A DNA stretch of 64,000 bases. It comes from Aquincola agrisoli. GTDB lineage: Bacteria; Pseudomonadota; Gammaproteobacteria; Burkholderiales; Burkholderiaceae_C. The notes under the pieces were generated by a model. The model made no database searches. It saw nothing but the letters and a program-made list of their open reading frames with translations, and was not told the origin of the DNA. The stretch's first letter is position 1. Every line of letters begins with the position of its first letter. Of the stretch, positions 52,381 through 60,586 are shown in pieces. Location: positions 625,678 to 689,677 of the forward strand of contig NZ_JAZIBG010000036.1 of the NCBI RefSeq assembly GCF_036621135.1, written 5' to 3'. The position numbers were made by a program, and so were the translations under genes.

Positions 52381-54246
52381 CTACCTTCTCGAGGCAGACG
52401 GGCCGGCAGCCTGCGCCACGGCCCGCTTCGGATCGACCAGCACGCGGCGGCCGTCCGGGGTGCGCTGCGAGGTCTCGACAATCAGGCGGACCAGCTGCGC
52501 AGGCTTCAGCGAGGGGTTGACGGCGAGCAGCTTGGCCGCAAGGTTGCTCACCTGCGGCGCCGCCATCGAGGTGCCCGACAGCGCGACCCGGTCGCCGCCC
52601 GGCAGGAAGCTCTCGACCTGGTAGCCGTTCGCATGCACCTTCACGGTGGGGCCATAGCTGGTGAAGGGCGCCTCGTCGCCCGCCCGGTCGACGGCACCCA
52701 CCGTCAGCAGGTTGGGCAGCACGATGCCCGCCGGGATCGACTCGGTGAACGTGGCATCGCTGTTCTCGTTGCCGGCCGCGGCCACGAAGAGGATCTCCGG
52801 CGCGCTGGCGAACGCCTTCGCCAGCCCGCGCTTGCCGATGTCGAAATACTCGCGTGCCAGCGCCTTGCGCTCCTCGGGCGTCTTGCCGATGCCGCACTGC
52901 TCCAGGTCGCCCTCGATGCTGGTGACGTTGCCGCCCCAGCTCATGTTGACCACGCGGGCCCGGTGTGCCTTGAAGAAGTCGACGTAGGCCTGGGACGCCC
53001 GGGCGTCGCGCTCGGCCAGCTCCCGGCTGGGGCACGGGTCGGGCTTCAGCGTCCAGCCGAACTCGATGCGCGCGACCAGCAGCCGCGCGCCCGGGTTGCC
53101 CGCCATCGCGATGCCGGCCACGTGGGTGCCGTGCTCGTAGTTGCCGGCCAGGCCGATCTCCTCGACGGCCGCCTTGTACTGCTGCGGTGCCAGCGTGGAC
53201 AGGAACTGCTTGACCTCGCTCGCCTCGGGGCTGTCGATGTTCGACTGCAGGCCCGAGAAACCCTTGGTGCGCGCCTTCATCTGCGGCAGCCGGTCCTGCA
53301 GCGCCGCGGGGATGGGCATCAGCTCGCCCTGGCTGCGCCGCCCGTACCGGTCGAAGGCGATGACCGCCGGCGCACCCTTCGCGTCGCGCACGAGCTGCTT
53401 GCCGAACAGCGCGGTGTCGGTGCCGCTGTCCCACACGGCGACCACCACCGGCCGCTTGACCTGGGCGGGCGACAAGGTCACGTCGCGCGCCGCCCAGATG
53501 TCGGGCTTCTCCACCTTGTGCGCCGCCAGGTAGGCGCTGTACGCGTCGACGAGGGCGGCCTTCAGCGGCAGCACGTGCAGCAGCGCAAAGCGCGCGTTCA
53601 CCAAGCCGGGAGCAAAGTCGGAGCTGAGCGCGCCCCTGTTGTCGGCGATGGGCTGCATCACCTCGCGCACACGGCCGAGGATGAGCGCCTCGCCGATCAG
53701 CTCGGCCCCCATCTTGCTGCCCTTGATGTCGTTCTCGATCACGGCGTAGGGCATCGCGGCCAGCTCGCGCCGGATCGTCTCCGCCACCGCCTTGCCGAAG
53801 GCCTCGCCTTGCGGGCCGTGTGCCTGGGCCGCCTGCGCCATCGCACGCAGCCGCAGGCCGGACAGCAGCTTGTCGGCCGGCTTCTCCTGCAGCGCGCGGA
53901 TCTCCTCGCTGCGGGCCAGCACGCTGTCGTAACGGCCGTCGAGGTAGTCGAGCACGGCCAGCAGGCCCAGCAGGTCGCGGCGCGTGGCCTTGTCGGGGAT
54001 GTCGTAACCGACCAGCACCGATTCGGTGTCGCGCCGGACGGCGGCGGCCAGCGGCTTGAAGCGCGCCTCGTCGCGCACGATCTCCTCGAGCCTGCCCGTC
54101 ACCGGGTAGCTGAAGCGAGGCAAGTCGGCGGCCTTCTCGATGCGCGGCCGGGGTGCGGCGCCGGGGGCATCGGCGGCCAGCGCCGGTGCGCTCGACGACA
54201 GGAACACCAGCGCGAGCGCGGCGGCGGCCAGGGGGGACGGGGTCAT
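52381..54246 (-). CDS. Secreted S8-family (subtilisin-like) serine protease
   Basis: The 621-residue precursor begins with a Sec signal peptide (LAAAALALVFLSSSAPALAA, cleaved near residue 25). A long region of about 230 residues without clear domain identity follows, then the subtilase domain. The catalytic triad is visible: aspartate in VAVWDSGTD, histidine in HGTHVAGIAMAG and serine in LSGTSMAAPQV, with the oxyanion asparagine in VAAAGNENS. The domain has an insertion of about 90 residues between the Asp and His blocks. The start ATG at 54246 is chosen because the frame upstream is only the shadow of prpE. Substrate unknown. Confidence 0.9.
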   Translation of the reverse strand: MTPSPLAAAALALVFLSSSAPALAADAPGAAPRPRIEKAADLPRFSYPVTGRLEEIVRDEARFKPLAAAVRRDTESVLVGYDIPDKATRRDLLGLLAVLDYLDGRYDSVLARSEEIRALQEKPADKLLSGLRLRAMAQAAQAHGPQGEAFGKAVAETIRRELAAMPYAVIENDIKGSKMGAELIGEALILGRVREVMQPIADNRGALSSDFAPGLVNARFALLHVLPLKAALVDAYSAYLAAHKVEKPDIWAARDVTLSPAQVKRPVVVAVWDSGTDTALFGKQLVRDAKGAPAVIAFDRYGRRSQGELMPIPAALQDRLPQMKARTKGFSGLQSNIDSPEASEVKQFLSTLAPQQYKAAVEEIGLAGNYEHGTHVAGIAMAGNPGARLLVARIEFGWTLKPDPCPSRELAERDARASQAYVDFFKAHRARVVNMSWGGNVTSIEGDLEQCGIGKTPEERKALAREYFDIGKRGLAKAFASAPEILFVAAAGNENSDATFTESIPAGIVLPNLLTVGAVDRAGDEAPFTSYGPTVKVHANGYQVESFLPGGDRVALSGTSMAAPQVSNLAAKLLAVNPSLKPAQLVRLIVETSQRTPDGRRVLVDPKRAVAQAAGPSASRR

Positions 54247-54389
54247 GCGGGCGGGCCTTTCAAGCAAACGCCGGGCGGCCCCACGAATCTCGGATCCCCG
54301 TCCGGCGGACGAATCCCGGCCTGGGGCGCTCGGCAATCCATCGAGGCGGCATGGTATGCCGGGGGCGCATGGCCCCCGGCGCATCGCGG

Positions 54390-56300
54390 TCAGCCCTGCA
54401 CCGCCTCGCGCAGCGCCTGCAGCGCGGCCGGGTCGTCCATCGTCGTCAGGTCGCCGGGGTCGCGGCCCTCGCACACGGCCTGGATCGCCCGGCGCAGCAG
54501 CTTGCCGGAGCGGGTCTTCGGCAGCGCCGCCAGGAAGCGCACACGCGCCGGCCGCGCCACCGCACCGAGCTGCTCGTCGACGCGCTTCATCACCTCGCCT
54601 TCGAGCTTCAGCGCGCCCTCGGGCGTCGCGGCGAGCGCGGGATCCTTCAAGACCGCGAAGGCGATGGCGACCTGGCCTTTCAGCTGATCGGCCACGCCCA
54701 CCACCGCGACCTCGGCGATGGCCGGATGGCTGGAGACGCTCTCCTCGATCTCGCGCGTGCCCAGGCGGTGGCCGGCGACGTTGATCACGTCGTCGGTGCG
54801 GCCGAGGATGAAGAAGTAACCGTCCTCGTCGCGCACGCCCCAGTCGAAGGTGCTGTAGACGAGGCGGTTGGGCACGCTCTTCCAGTAGGTCTTGACGAAG
54901 CGTTCGTCGTCGCGCCACACCGTCTGCAGGCAGCCCGGCGGCAGCGGCGCCTCGATGGCGACCACGCCCTTCTGGTGGGGCGCCGTGATGTCCTGGCCCG
55001 TGGCTTCGTCGATCAGCTTCACGTCGTAACCCGCCGCCGGCAGGCCGGGGCTGCCGAACTTGGAGCGCTGCTTCTCCACGCCGTTGGACAGCGCCAGGAT
55101 CGGCCAGCCGGTCTCGGTCTGCCAGTAGTTGTCGATGATCGGGCAGCCCAGCGCGCCGGAGATCCAGGTGGCGGTGGGTTCGTCGAGCGGCTCGCCGGCC
55201 AGAAAGAGCGCCCGCAGCGACGAGGTGTCGTGCCGGCGCATGGCGTCCACGTCGAACTTCTTCAGCACGCGCACCGCGGTGGGCGAGCTGAACATCGTCG
55301 TCACCTTGAAGCGCTCGACCAGGCGCCACCAGATGGAGGCATCGGGACGCGTCGGCAGGCCTTCGTAGAGGATGGTGGCCATGCCGCTGATCAGCGGGCC
55401 GTAGACGATGTAGCTGTGGCCCACCACCCAGCCGATGTCGCTGGTGCAGAAGAGCGTCTCGCCCGGCCGGCCCTGGAAGATGTCGCGCATGCTGCTGGCC
55501 AGCGCCACCGCGTAGCCACCGGTGTCGCGCTGCACGCCCTTGGGCTTGCCGGTGGTGCCGCTGGTGTAGAGCGTGTAGCTGGGGTGGGTCGATTCGACCC
55601 AGGTACACGGCACCTGCGCGTCCAGGTGCGCGGCGCGCGCCTCGGCGTAGTCGATGTCGCGGCCCGGCACGCGCTCCATCGGCGCCAGGCCGCGGTCGAC
55701 CAGCAGCACCTTCTCGGGCTTGCTCGCCGCCAGGCGGATGGCCTCGTCGAGCAGCGGCTTGTAAGGGATGGCCTTGCCCGAGCGCGAGCCGCCATCGGCG
55801 CTGACGATCACCCTGGGCTGCGCATCGTCGATGCGGCTCGCCAGGCTCACGCTGGCGAAGCCGCCGAACACCACCGAATGGATCGCACCGATGCGCGTGC
55901 AGGCGAGCATCGCGAACACCGCCTCGGGAATCATCGGCATGTAGATCAGCACGCGGTCGCCCTGCACCACGCCCTGCGCCTGCAGGATGGCGGCCATGCG
56001 CTGCACCTCGGCCTGCAGTTCGGCAAAGCTGATGATCCGCTCCTGCCCGACCTCGGTGGAGACCCAGACCAGCGCGTTCTGCGCGCCGCGCCCGGCCACG
56101 TGGCGATCGACCGCGTTGTGGCAGAGGTTGGTCTTGCCCCCCACGAACCAGTTCGCGAACGGCGGGTGGTCGTGCTCGCACACGCGGCCGAACGGCGTCT
56201 CCCAGTCGATCAGCCTCGCCTGCTCGGCCCAGAAGCCTTCGCGGTCCTGGAGGGAGCGGCGGTGGTAGGCGGGGTAGCGCTCGTCGGTGCGCGTGCTCAT
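54390..56300 (-). CDS. prpE: Propionyl-CoA synthetase (propionate--CoA ligase)
   Basis: The 636-residue adenylate-forming enzyme has YTSGTTGKPKGVQRDTGG, where QRDTGG is characteristic of PrpE rather than acetyl-CoA synthetase. It also has DIGWVVGHSYIVYGPL, NYWQTETGWPI, GRTDDVINVAGHRLGTREIEE and the C-terminal catalytic lysine in PKTRSGKLLRRAI. It activates propionate for the methylcitrate cycle. The ATG at 56300 follows GGAGACAAGC and is preferred to one four codons upstream. No other prp gene is nearby. Confidence 0.93.
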   Translation of the reverse strand: MSTRTDERYPAYHRRSLQDREGFWAEQARLIDWETPFGRVCEHDHPPFANWFVGGKTNLCHNAVDRHVAGRGAQNALVWVSTEVGQERIISFAELQAEVQRMAAILQAQGVVQGDRVLIYMPMIPEAVFAMLACTRIGAIHSVVFGGFASVSLASRIDDAQPRVIVSADGGSRSGKAIPYKPLLDEAIRLAASKPEKVLLVDRGLAPMERVPGRDIDYAEARAAHLDAQVPCTWVESTHPSYTLYTSGTTGKPKGVQRDTGGYAVALASSMRDIFQGRPGETLFCTSDIGWVVGHSYIVYGPLISGMATILYEGLPTRPDASIWWRLVERFKVTTMFSSPTAVRVLKKFDVDAMRRHDTSSLRALFLAGEPLDEPTATWISGALGCPIIDNYWQTETGWPILALSNGVEKQRSKFGSPGLPAAGYDVKLIDEATGQDITAPHQKGVVAIEAPLPPGCLQTVWRDDERFVKTYWKSVPNRLVYSTFDWGVRDEDGYFFILGRTDDVINVAGHRLGTREIEESVSSHPAIAEVAVVGVADQLKGQVAIAFAVLKDPALAATPEGALKLEGEVMKRVDEQLGAVARPARVRFLAALPKTRSGKLLRRAIQAVCEGRDPGDLTTMDDPAALQALREAVQG

Positions 56301-56516
56301 GCTTGTCTCCATCCTTGCTCGTGGGTTGATTCCATTGAAACCACAAGCGCTGACGCGCCACTGACTTCGGCACCCCTACAGATCGGGTGCGGGCGGCCGA
56401 AAACACACGGCGGCATGTGCCGCCCCACTTCCGTTGCGCCCCATAAGTAGTTGAAAGCGCTGTCTTTTTCTTTACTGTCGACAAAAAAGTCGATGGTATG
56501 CTCGCGCCCCGTGACG
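56301..56516. promoter_or_regulatory. Divergent intergenic region between prpE and the NlpC/P60 gene
   Basis: About 215 bases hold both promoters. TGGTATGCT at 56494-56502 is an extended -10 element for the rightward gene. TCGAC and GTCGA flank six A residues at 56478-56493 as an inverted repeat, a possible protein-binding site. The hexamer AGCGCT occurs at about 56347 and 56455 beside TTGAAA-like sequence. No RpoN/PrpR signature was recognised. Confidence 0.4.
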
Positions 56517-57197
56517 ATGACCACCCCCCCATCCGTGCCCTATCGCCTGCGCAGGCTTTGCGTTATGGCGTGGTTTGCCGTCACCCTCGGCGGCGCCGTC
56601 ACCTCCACATACGCTGCGCCCGACGCACCGGCCGCGTCGGCGAGTTCGCCCGCTCCGGATTCCGTTACCACGCTGCTGATCGAACGCGGCCTGCTGCCGG
56701 CCTCGAGCGCCGCCGTCGTGCAGTCGGTGCGCGACAAGACATCCGACCTGGTCGTGTCGGCGATGAACTTCCTCGGCGTGCCCTACCGCCGCGGCGGCAC
56801 CAGCGAGGAAGGCTTCGACTGCAGCGGCTTCACCCGCCACATCTTCGAGATGAGCATCGGCCGCGTGCTGCCGCGGCGCGCCGACGAGCAGGCGAAATCG
56901 CCCGACCTGTTCAAGGTGGCGCGCGAGGAGCTGAAGCCCGGCGACCTGGTGTTCTTCAACACCATGCGCCGCACCTTCTCGCACGTGGGCATCTACCTCG
57001 GCGAGAACAAGTTCATCCACGCGCCCCGGCCGGGCGGCGAAGTGCGCATCGAGGACATGGGCCAGTCGTACTGGGCCAAGCGCTTCACCGGCGCCCGACG
57101 CGCGCCGGAGGTCGACGGCTTCGAGCAACGCATGCAGAACGGCCTGCAGCAGCTGCGCTCCGCGGTGGCGCCCGGCGCCGCCGACACCGTCCGGTAG
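56517..57197 (+). CDS. NlpC/P60-family cell-wall endopeptidase
   Basis: The 226-residue protein has a signal peptide (RRLCVMAWFAVTLGGAVTSTYA, cleaved near residue 33) and an NlpC/P60 domain at about 75-195. The catalytic set is the cysteine in EGFDCSGFTRH, the histidine in FSHVGIYLG and the histidine in KFIHAPRPGG. It cleaves gamma-D-Glu-meso-DAP or similar bonds in peptidoglycan stems in the periplasm. The start is uncertain: ATG 56517, GTG 56511 and ATG 56565 are possible. With the extended -10 at 56494, the leader would be very short. Confidence 0.87.
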   Translation: MTTPPSVPYRLRRLCVMAWFAVTLGGAVTSTYAAPDAPAASASSPAPDSVTTLLIERGLLPASSAAVVQSVRDKTSDLVVSAMNFLGVPYRRGGTSEEGFDCSGFTRHIFEMSIGRVLPRRADEQAKSPDLFKVAREELKPGDLVFFNTMRRTFSHVGIYLGENKFIHAPRPGGEVRIEDMGQSYWAKRFTGARRAPEVDGFEQRMQNGLQQLRSAVAPGAADTVR

Positions 57198-57270
57198 CGG
57201 ACCGCATACCCCTCGCCGCCTCGGCGTTTTCCACGTCGGGCGCTTCAGGGCCAGCCGGCACAATCACGGC

Positions 57271-58395
57271 ATGGCCGACAAGGTGATCCCCATTGCCGAC
57301 TGGCGCTCGGCGCCCCCCGCCCCCCCGCCTGCCGGCGGCGCTGCGGTGCCGCCCAGCGGCCTGTTGTCCGACCGGCGCGGCCGCCCCTTGCGCGACCTGC
57401 GCATCTCCGTCACCGACCGCTGCAACTTCCGCTGCAGCTACTGCATGCCGAAGGAGATCTTCGGCCGAGACCATCGCTTCCTGCCGCACGCGGCGCTGCT
57501 GAGCTTCGAGGAGACGACGCGGCTCGCGCGCCTCTTCGCCGCGCACGGCGTGCACAAGCTGCGGCTGACCGGCGGCGAGCCGCTGCTGCGCAAGAACCTC
57601 GAGCACCTCGTCGCGATGCTGGCCGAGATCCCCACGGTCGACGGCGTGCCGATGGACCTGACGCTCACCACCAACGCGTCGCTGCTGGCGCGCAAGGCGC
57701 AGGCGCTGAAGGACGCCGGGCTGCAGCGCGTGACCATCAGCCTCGACGCCCTCGACGACGCGGTGTTCCGCCGCATGAACGACGTCGACTTCGCGGTGGC
57801 CGACGTGCTCGCCGGCATCGATGCCGCACAGCGCGCCGGGTTCCACTCGATCAAGGTCAACATGGTCGTGCGCCGCGGCACCAACGAGCAGGAGATCGAG
57901 CCGATGGCGCGCCACTTCCGCGGCACCGGCATCACGCTGCGCTTCATCGAGTACATGGACGTCGGCAGCACCAACGGCTGGCGCATGGACCACGTGCTGC
58001 CCTCGGCCGAGGTGTTGGCGCGGTTGAACGTCATCCACCCGCTGGAGCCGGTGGTGGCGGGCCCGCTCGGCGAAACCGCCGAGCGCTGGCGCTGGCGGGA
58101 CGGCGGCGGCGAGATCGGCCTCATCTCCAGCGTGACGCAGGCGTTCTGCCACGACTGCAACCGCGCCCGCCTCTCCACCGAGGGCAAGCTGTTCCTCTGC
58201 CTCTTCGCCAGCCGTGGCCACGACCTGCGCGCGCTGCTGCGCGGCGGCGCGGCCGACGAGCAGATCTCCGACGCCATCGCCGCGGCCTGGGGCCAGCGCG
58301 AAGACCGCTATTCCGAGTTGCGAGGCCTGCAGCCCGCCTCGGTGGACGGGCCGGGCGGCGAACGCCGCGTCGAGATGCACTACATCGGCGGCTGA
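57271..58395 (+). CDS. moaA: GTP 3',8-cyclase MoaA
   Basis: The 374-residue radical SAM enzyme makes 3',8-cH2GTP, the first step of molybdenum cofactor synthesis. It has the cluster motif CNFRCSYCMPKE, GGEPLLRKNLE, the C-terminal second cluster in FCHDCNRARLSTEGKLFLCLF and the final Gly-Gly of YIGG. The first 30 residues are a Pro/Ala-rich extension. It stands apart from the moeA-moaD and moaE loci. moaC is not in the window. Confidence 0.96.
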   Translation: MADKVIPIADWRSAPPAPPPAGGAAVPPSGLLSDRRGRPLRDLRISVTDRCNFRCSYCMPKEIFGRDHRFLPHAALLSFEETTRLARLFAAHGVHKLRLTGGEPLLRKNLEHLVAMLAEIPTVDGVPMDLTLTTNASLLARKAQALKDAGLQRVTISLDALDDAVFRRMNDVDFAVADVLAGIDAAQRAGFHSIKVNMVVRRGTNEQEIEPMARHFRGTGITLRFIEYMDVGSTNGWRMDHVLPSAEVLARLNVIHPLEPVVAGPLGETAERWRWRDGGGEIGLISSVTQAFCHDCNRARLSTEGKLFLCLFASRGHDLRALLRGGAADEQISDAIAAAWGQREDRYSELRGLQPASVDGPGGERRVEMHYIGG

Positions 58396-58425
58396 GGGAC
58401 AGCCACCTCCGCCCCGCCGGGTCAG

Positions 58426-58875
58426 TCAGGCGCTGCCGGCCTTCAGCCGCAGCGCCTGGTTGGCCAGCGCATCGGCGCGTTCGTTGTAGGCCTCGCCGTT
58501 GTGGCCGCGCACCCAGCGTGTGGTGACGCGGCGTGCGTCGGCCAGCGCGAACAGGCGCTTCCAGAGCGCCAGGTTGGCGACCGGCTCGCCTTTCGAGTTG
58601 CGGTAGCCCTTGCGCTCCCAGCCGGCGCGCCATTCGGTCAAGCCCTTCAGCACGTACTGGCTGTCGGACACCAATTCGACCGCCGCGCCCTCGGGCACGC
58701 GGGTCAGCCCCTCGATCGCCGCCGTGAGCTCGGCGATCTGGTTGGTGCCGGGGCCGATGAAGCCGTAGTGGTCGGTCTCGGTGACGCCGTCGGGCGCAAT
58801 CAGCACCACGCCCCAGCCCGCCGGGCCGGGGTTGGACGGGGCGCAGCCGCCGTCGGTGTAGGCCACCCACTTCAT
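58426..58875 (-). CDS. rnhA: Ribonuclease HI
   Basis: The 149-residue enzyme degrades RNA in RNA-DNA hybrids. The active-site residues are visible: Asp in YTDGGC, Glu in ELTAAIEGL, Asp in VSDSQYV, His in RGHNGEAYN and Asp in ERADALA. The gene order gloB, methyltransferase, rnhA resembles the enterobacterial gloB-yafS-rnhA block, where dnaQ comes next; dnaQ is not here. Confidence 0.97.
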   Translation of the reverse strand: MKWVAYTDGGCAPSNPGPAGWGVVLIAPDGVTETDHYGFIGPGTNQIAELTAAIEGLTRVPEGAAVELVSDSQYVLKGLTEWRAGWERKGYRNSKGEPVANLALWKRLFALADARRVTTRWVRGHNGEAYNERADALANQALRLKAGSA

Positions 58876-58924
58876 GCGGCGGTCCTCGCGGCCGCGACGG
58901 CGCGGCGGATGTCGGTTCGTGTCA

Positions 58925-59755
58925 TCAGGGAGTCCTTGAGTTGTCGTTGTCGAGGTTCATCGAAGGCCGGCGCTGCGCCACCACGGCCGGCGCGGCATGG
59001 GGTGCGCTGCGCTGGCGCCGCGCCAGGCCCACCAGCCGCATGCCGCGCACGCGCTTGACGGCGAGCAGGAAGTACACCGAGCCCAGCACCGGCCACCAGC
59101 GATCGCCCACGTCGTCCATCCAGCCGAAGCGGTCGAGCCAGCGCTCGGAACGCAGCGCCGGGCGGTAGCAGCCGAAGCGGCCGCCCTCCACCTCGAAGCT
59201 GAGCAGCCGCAGCCAATCGCGCAAGCGCCGGTAGTGGATCAGGTCGGACGCGCGCGGCAGGTACAGGGGCGCCGTGCCGCCGAGGCCCCGGCGCAGGCGC
59301 CCGAGCCGCTGGCGCAGGCCCCAGAGCCCGGCCGGATTGAAGCCGAGTATCGCCACGCGGCCTTCGGGCATCAGCACGCGCTCGACCTCGGCCAGCGTGA
59401 GGTGCGGGTCGCGCGCCCATTCGAGCGTGTGCGGCAGCACGACGAGGTCGAGGCTCTGGCTCGGGAAAGGCAGCGCGTCGAAATCGCAGTGCAGCGACAC
59501 GGCGCGCGGCGGCATGGCGATGCCTTGCGGGGCGTCGGTGGCGAGCCAGCGGTGCGGCATGCGGTTGGCGCGCAGCGCATCGAGCTGCGGCAAGCCGAGC
59601 TGCAGCGCATGGAAGCCGAACAGGTCCACCACCGCGCGGTCGAGCCGGTCCTGCTCCCAGGCGAGCAGATAGCGCCCCGGCGGCGTGGCCAGCCAGGCCA
59701 CGAGGTCATCGTGATCCGGCACTTTCAACTTCGCTTGTAAAGAGGCGTACCACAA
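58925..59755 (-). CDS. SAM-dependent methyltransferase-like protein (YafS-type neighbour of gloB)
   Basis: The 276-residue protein resembles class I methyltransferases in its middle: LPFPSQSLDLVVLPHTLEWARDPHLTLAEVERVLMPEGRVAILGFNPAGLWGLRQRL. The normal motif I (GxGxG) at the N-terminus is not recognisable. This is the protein usually found between gloB and rnhA in proteobacteria; its substrate is unknown. The start is uncertain: the frame begins with a TTG at 59755 and no convincing ATG is in frame upstream. It is divergent from gloB. Confidence 0.75.
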   Translation of the reverse strand: MWYASLQAKLKVPDHDDLVAWLATPPGRYLLAWEQDRLDRAVVDLFGFHALQLGLPQLDALRANRMPHRWLATDAPQGIAMPPRAVSLHCDFDALPFPSQSLDLVVLPHTLEWARDPHLTLAEVERVLMPEGRVAILGFNPAGLWGLRQRLGRLRRGLGGTAPLYLPRASDLIHYRRLRDWLRLLSFEVEGGRFGCYRPALRSERWLDRFGWMDDVGDRWWPVLGSVYFLLAVKRVRGMRLVGLARRQRSAPHAAPAVVAQRRPSMNLDNDNSRTP

Positions 59756-59780
59756 GGAGTTTTCATGAGGATCGGCTTTC

Positions 59781-59786
59781 TATAAT
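59781..59786 (+). promoter_or_regulatory. -10 box of the gloB promoter
   Basis: Consensus TATAAT lies 30 bases before the gloB ATG. The -35 region at the 17-base distance (AGTTTT) is weak. Confidence 0.5.
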
Positions 59787-59815
59787 TCCGCACTCGCGGC
59801 AGCGACCCCCAACGT

Positions 59816-60586
59816 ATGAACCTGGCAGCCATCAGCGCCTTCACCGACAACTACATCTGGATGATCGACGACGGCGCTCAGGCCCTCGTCGTCGATCCGG
59901 GTGAAGCGGCGCCGGTGGAGGCAGCGCTCGGTGCGCGGGGCCTCGAGCTCGCCGGCATTCTAGTGACGCACCACCACGCCGATCACGTCGGCGGCGTCGA
60001 TGCGCTGCGGCCGAGGCTGACAGGCCCGGTCTACGGGCCACGTCGGGAACACATCCCCGAGCCGGCGCTGCGCGTCGAGGGCGGCGACACGGTCACGCTG
60101 ATGGGCCTGCGTTTCGAGGTGATCGACGTGCCCGGCCACACGGCCGGCCACGTCGCCTACCTGCTGCGCGACTTCCCTCAGGGACCGGTGCTGTTCTGCG
60201 GCGACACGCTGTTCTCCGGCGGCTGCGGGCGGCTCTTCGAGGGCACGCCCGCGCAGATGCACGAGTCGCTCGAATGCCTCTCGGCCCTGCCCGGCAGCAC
60301 GCGGGTGTGCTGCGCCCATGAGTACACGCTGTCCAACCTGCGCTTCGCAGCGGCGGTGGAGGCCGGCAACTCGGCGCTTGCCGACTACACCGCCTGGTGC
60401 CGCGAGCAGCGCGCACAAGGACTGCCCACCCTGCCCTCCACCATCGCGCGCGAGCGCGAGGTCAACCCTTTCCTGCGCAGCACGGCTCCGGCCGTCGTGC
60501 GCGCCGCGCGTGATCACGGGGCCGCCGATGCCTCGCCGGTCACGGTTTTCGCCACGCTGCGTGAATGGAAGAACAATTTCCGATGA
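59816..60586 (+). CDS. gloB: Hydroxyacylglutathione hydrolase (glyoxalase II)
   Basis: The 256-residue metallo-beta-lactamase-fold enzyme hydrolyses S-lactoylglutathione to lactate, completing methylglyoxal detoxification. It has FTDNYIWM near the start, the dinuclear metal motif THHHADHVGG, VPGHTAGHVAYLL, CGDTLFSGGCGRLFEG and CAHEYT. Its stop overlaps the ATG of the transglycosylase gene (ATGA), so the two are translated together. Confidence 0.97.
   Translation: MNLAAISAFTDNYIWMIDDGAQALVVDPGEAAPVEAALGARGLELAGILVTHHHADHVGGVDALRPRLTGPVYGPRREHIPEPALRVEGGDTVTLMGLRFEVIDVPGHTAGHVAYLLRDFPQGPVLFCGDTLFSGGCGRLFEGTPAQMHESLECLSALPGSTRVCCAHEYTLSNLRFAAAVEAGNSALADYTAWCREQRAQGLPTLPSTIAREREVNPFLRSTAPAVVRAARDHGAADASPVTVFATLREWKNNFR

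Noticed and set aside
54247..56532. N-terminal extension of the subtilase frame through prpE
   Set aside because: The frame is open by composition only. prpE occupies this region with full motifs, and the protease has a proper signal peptide at 54246.
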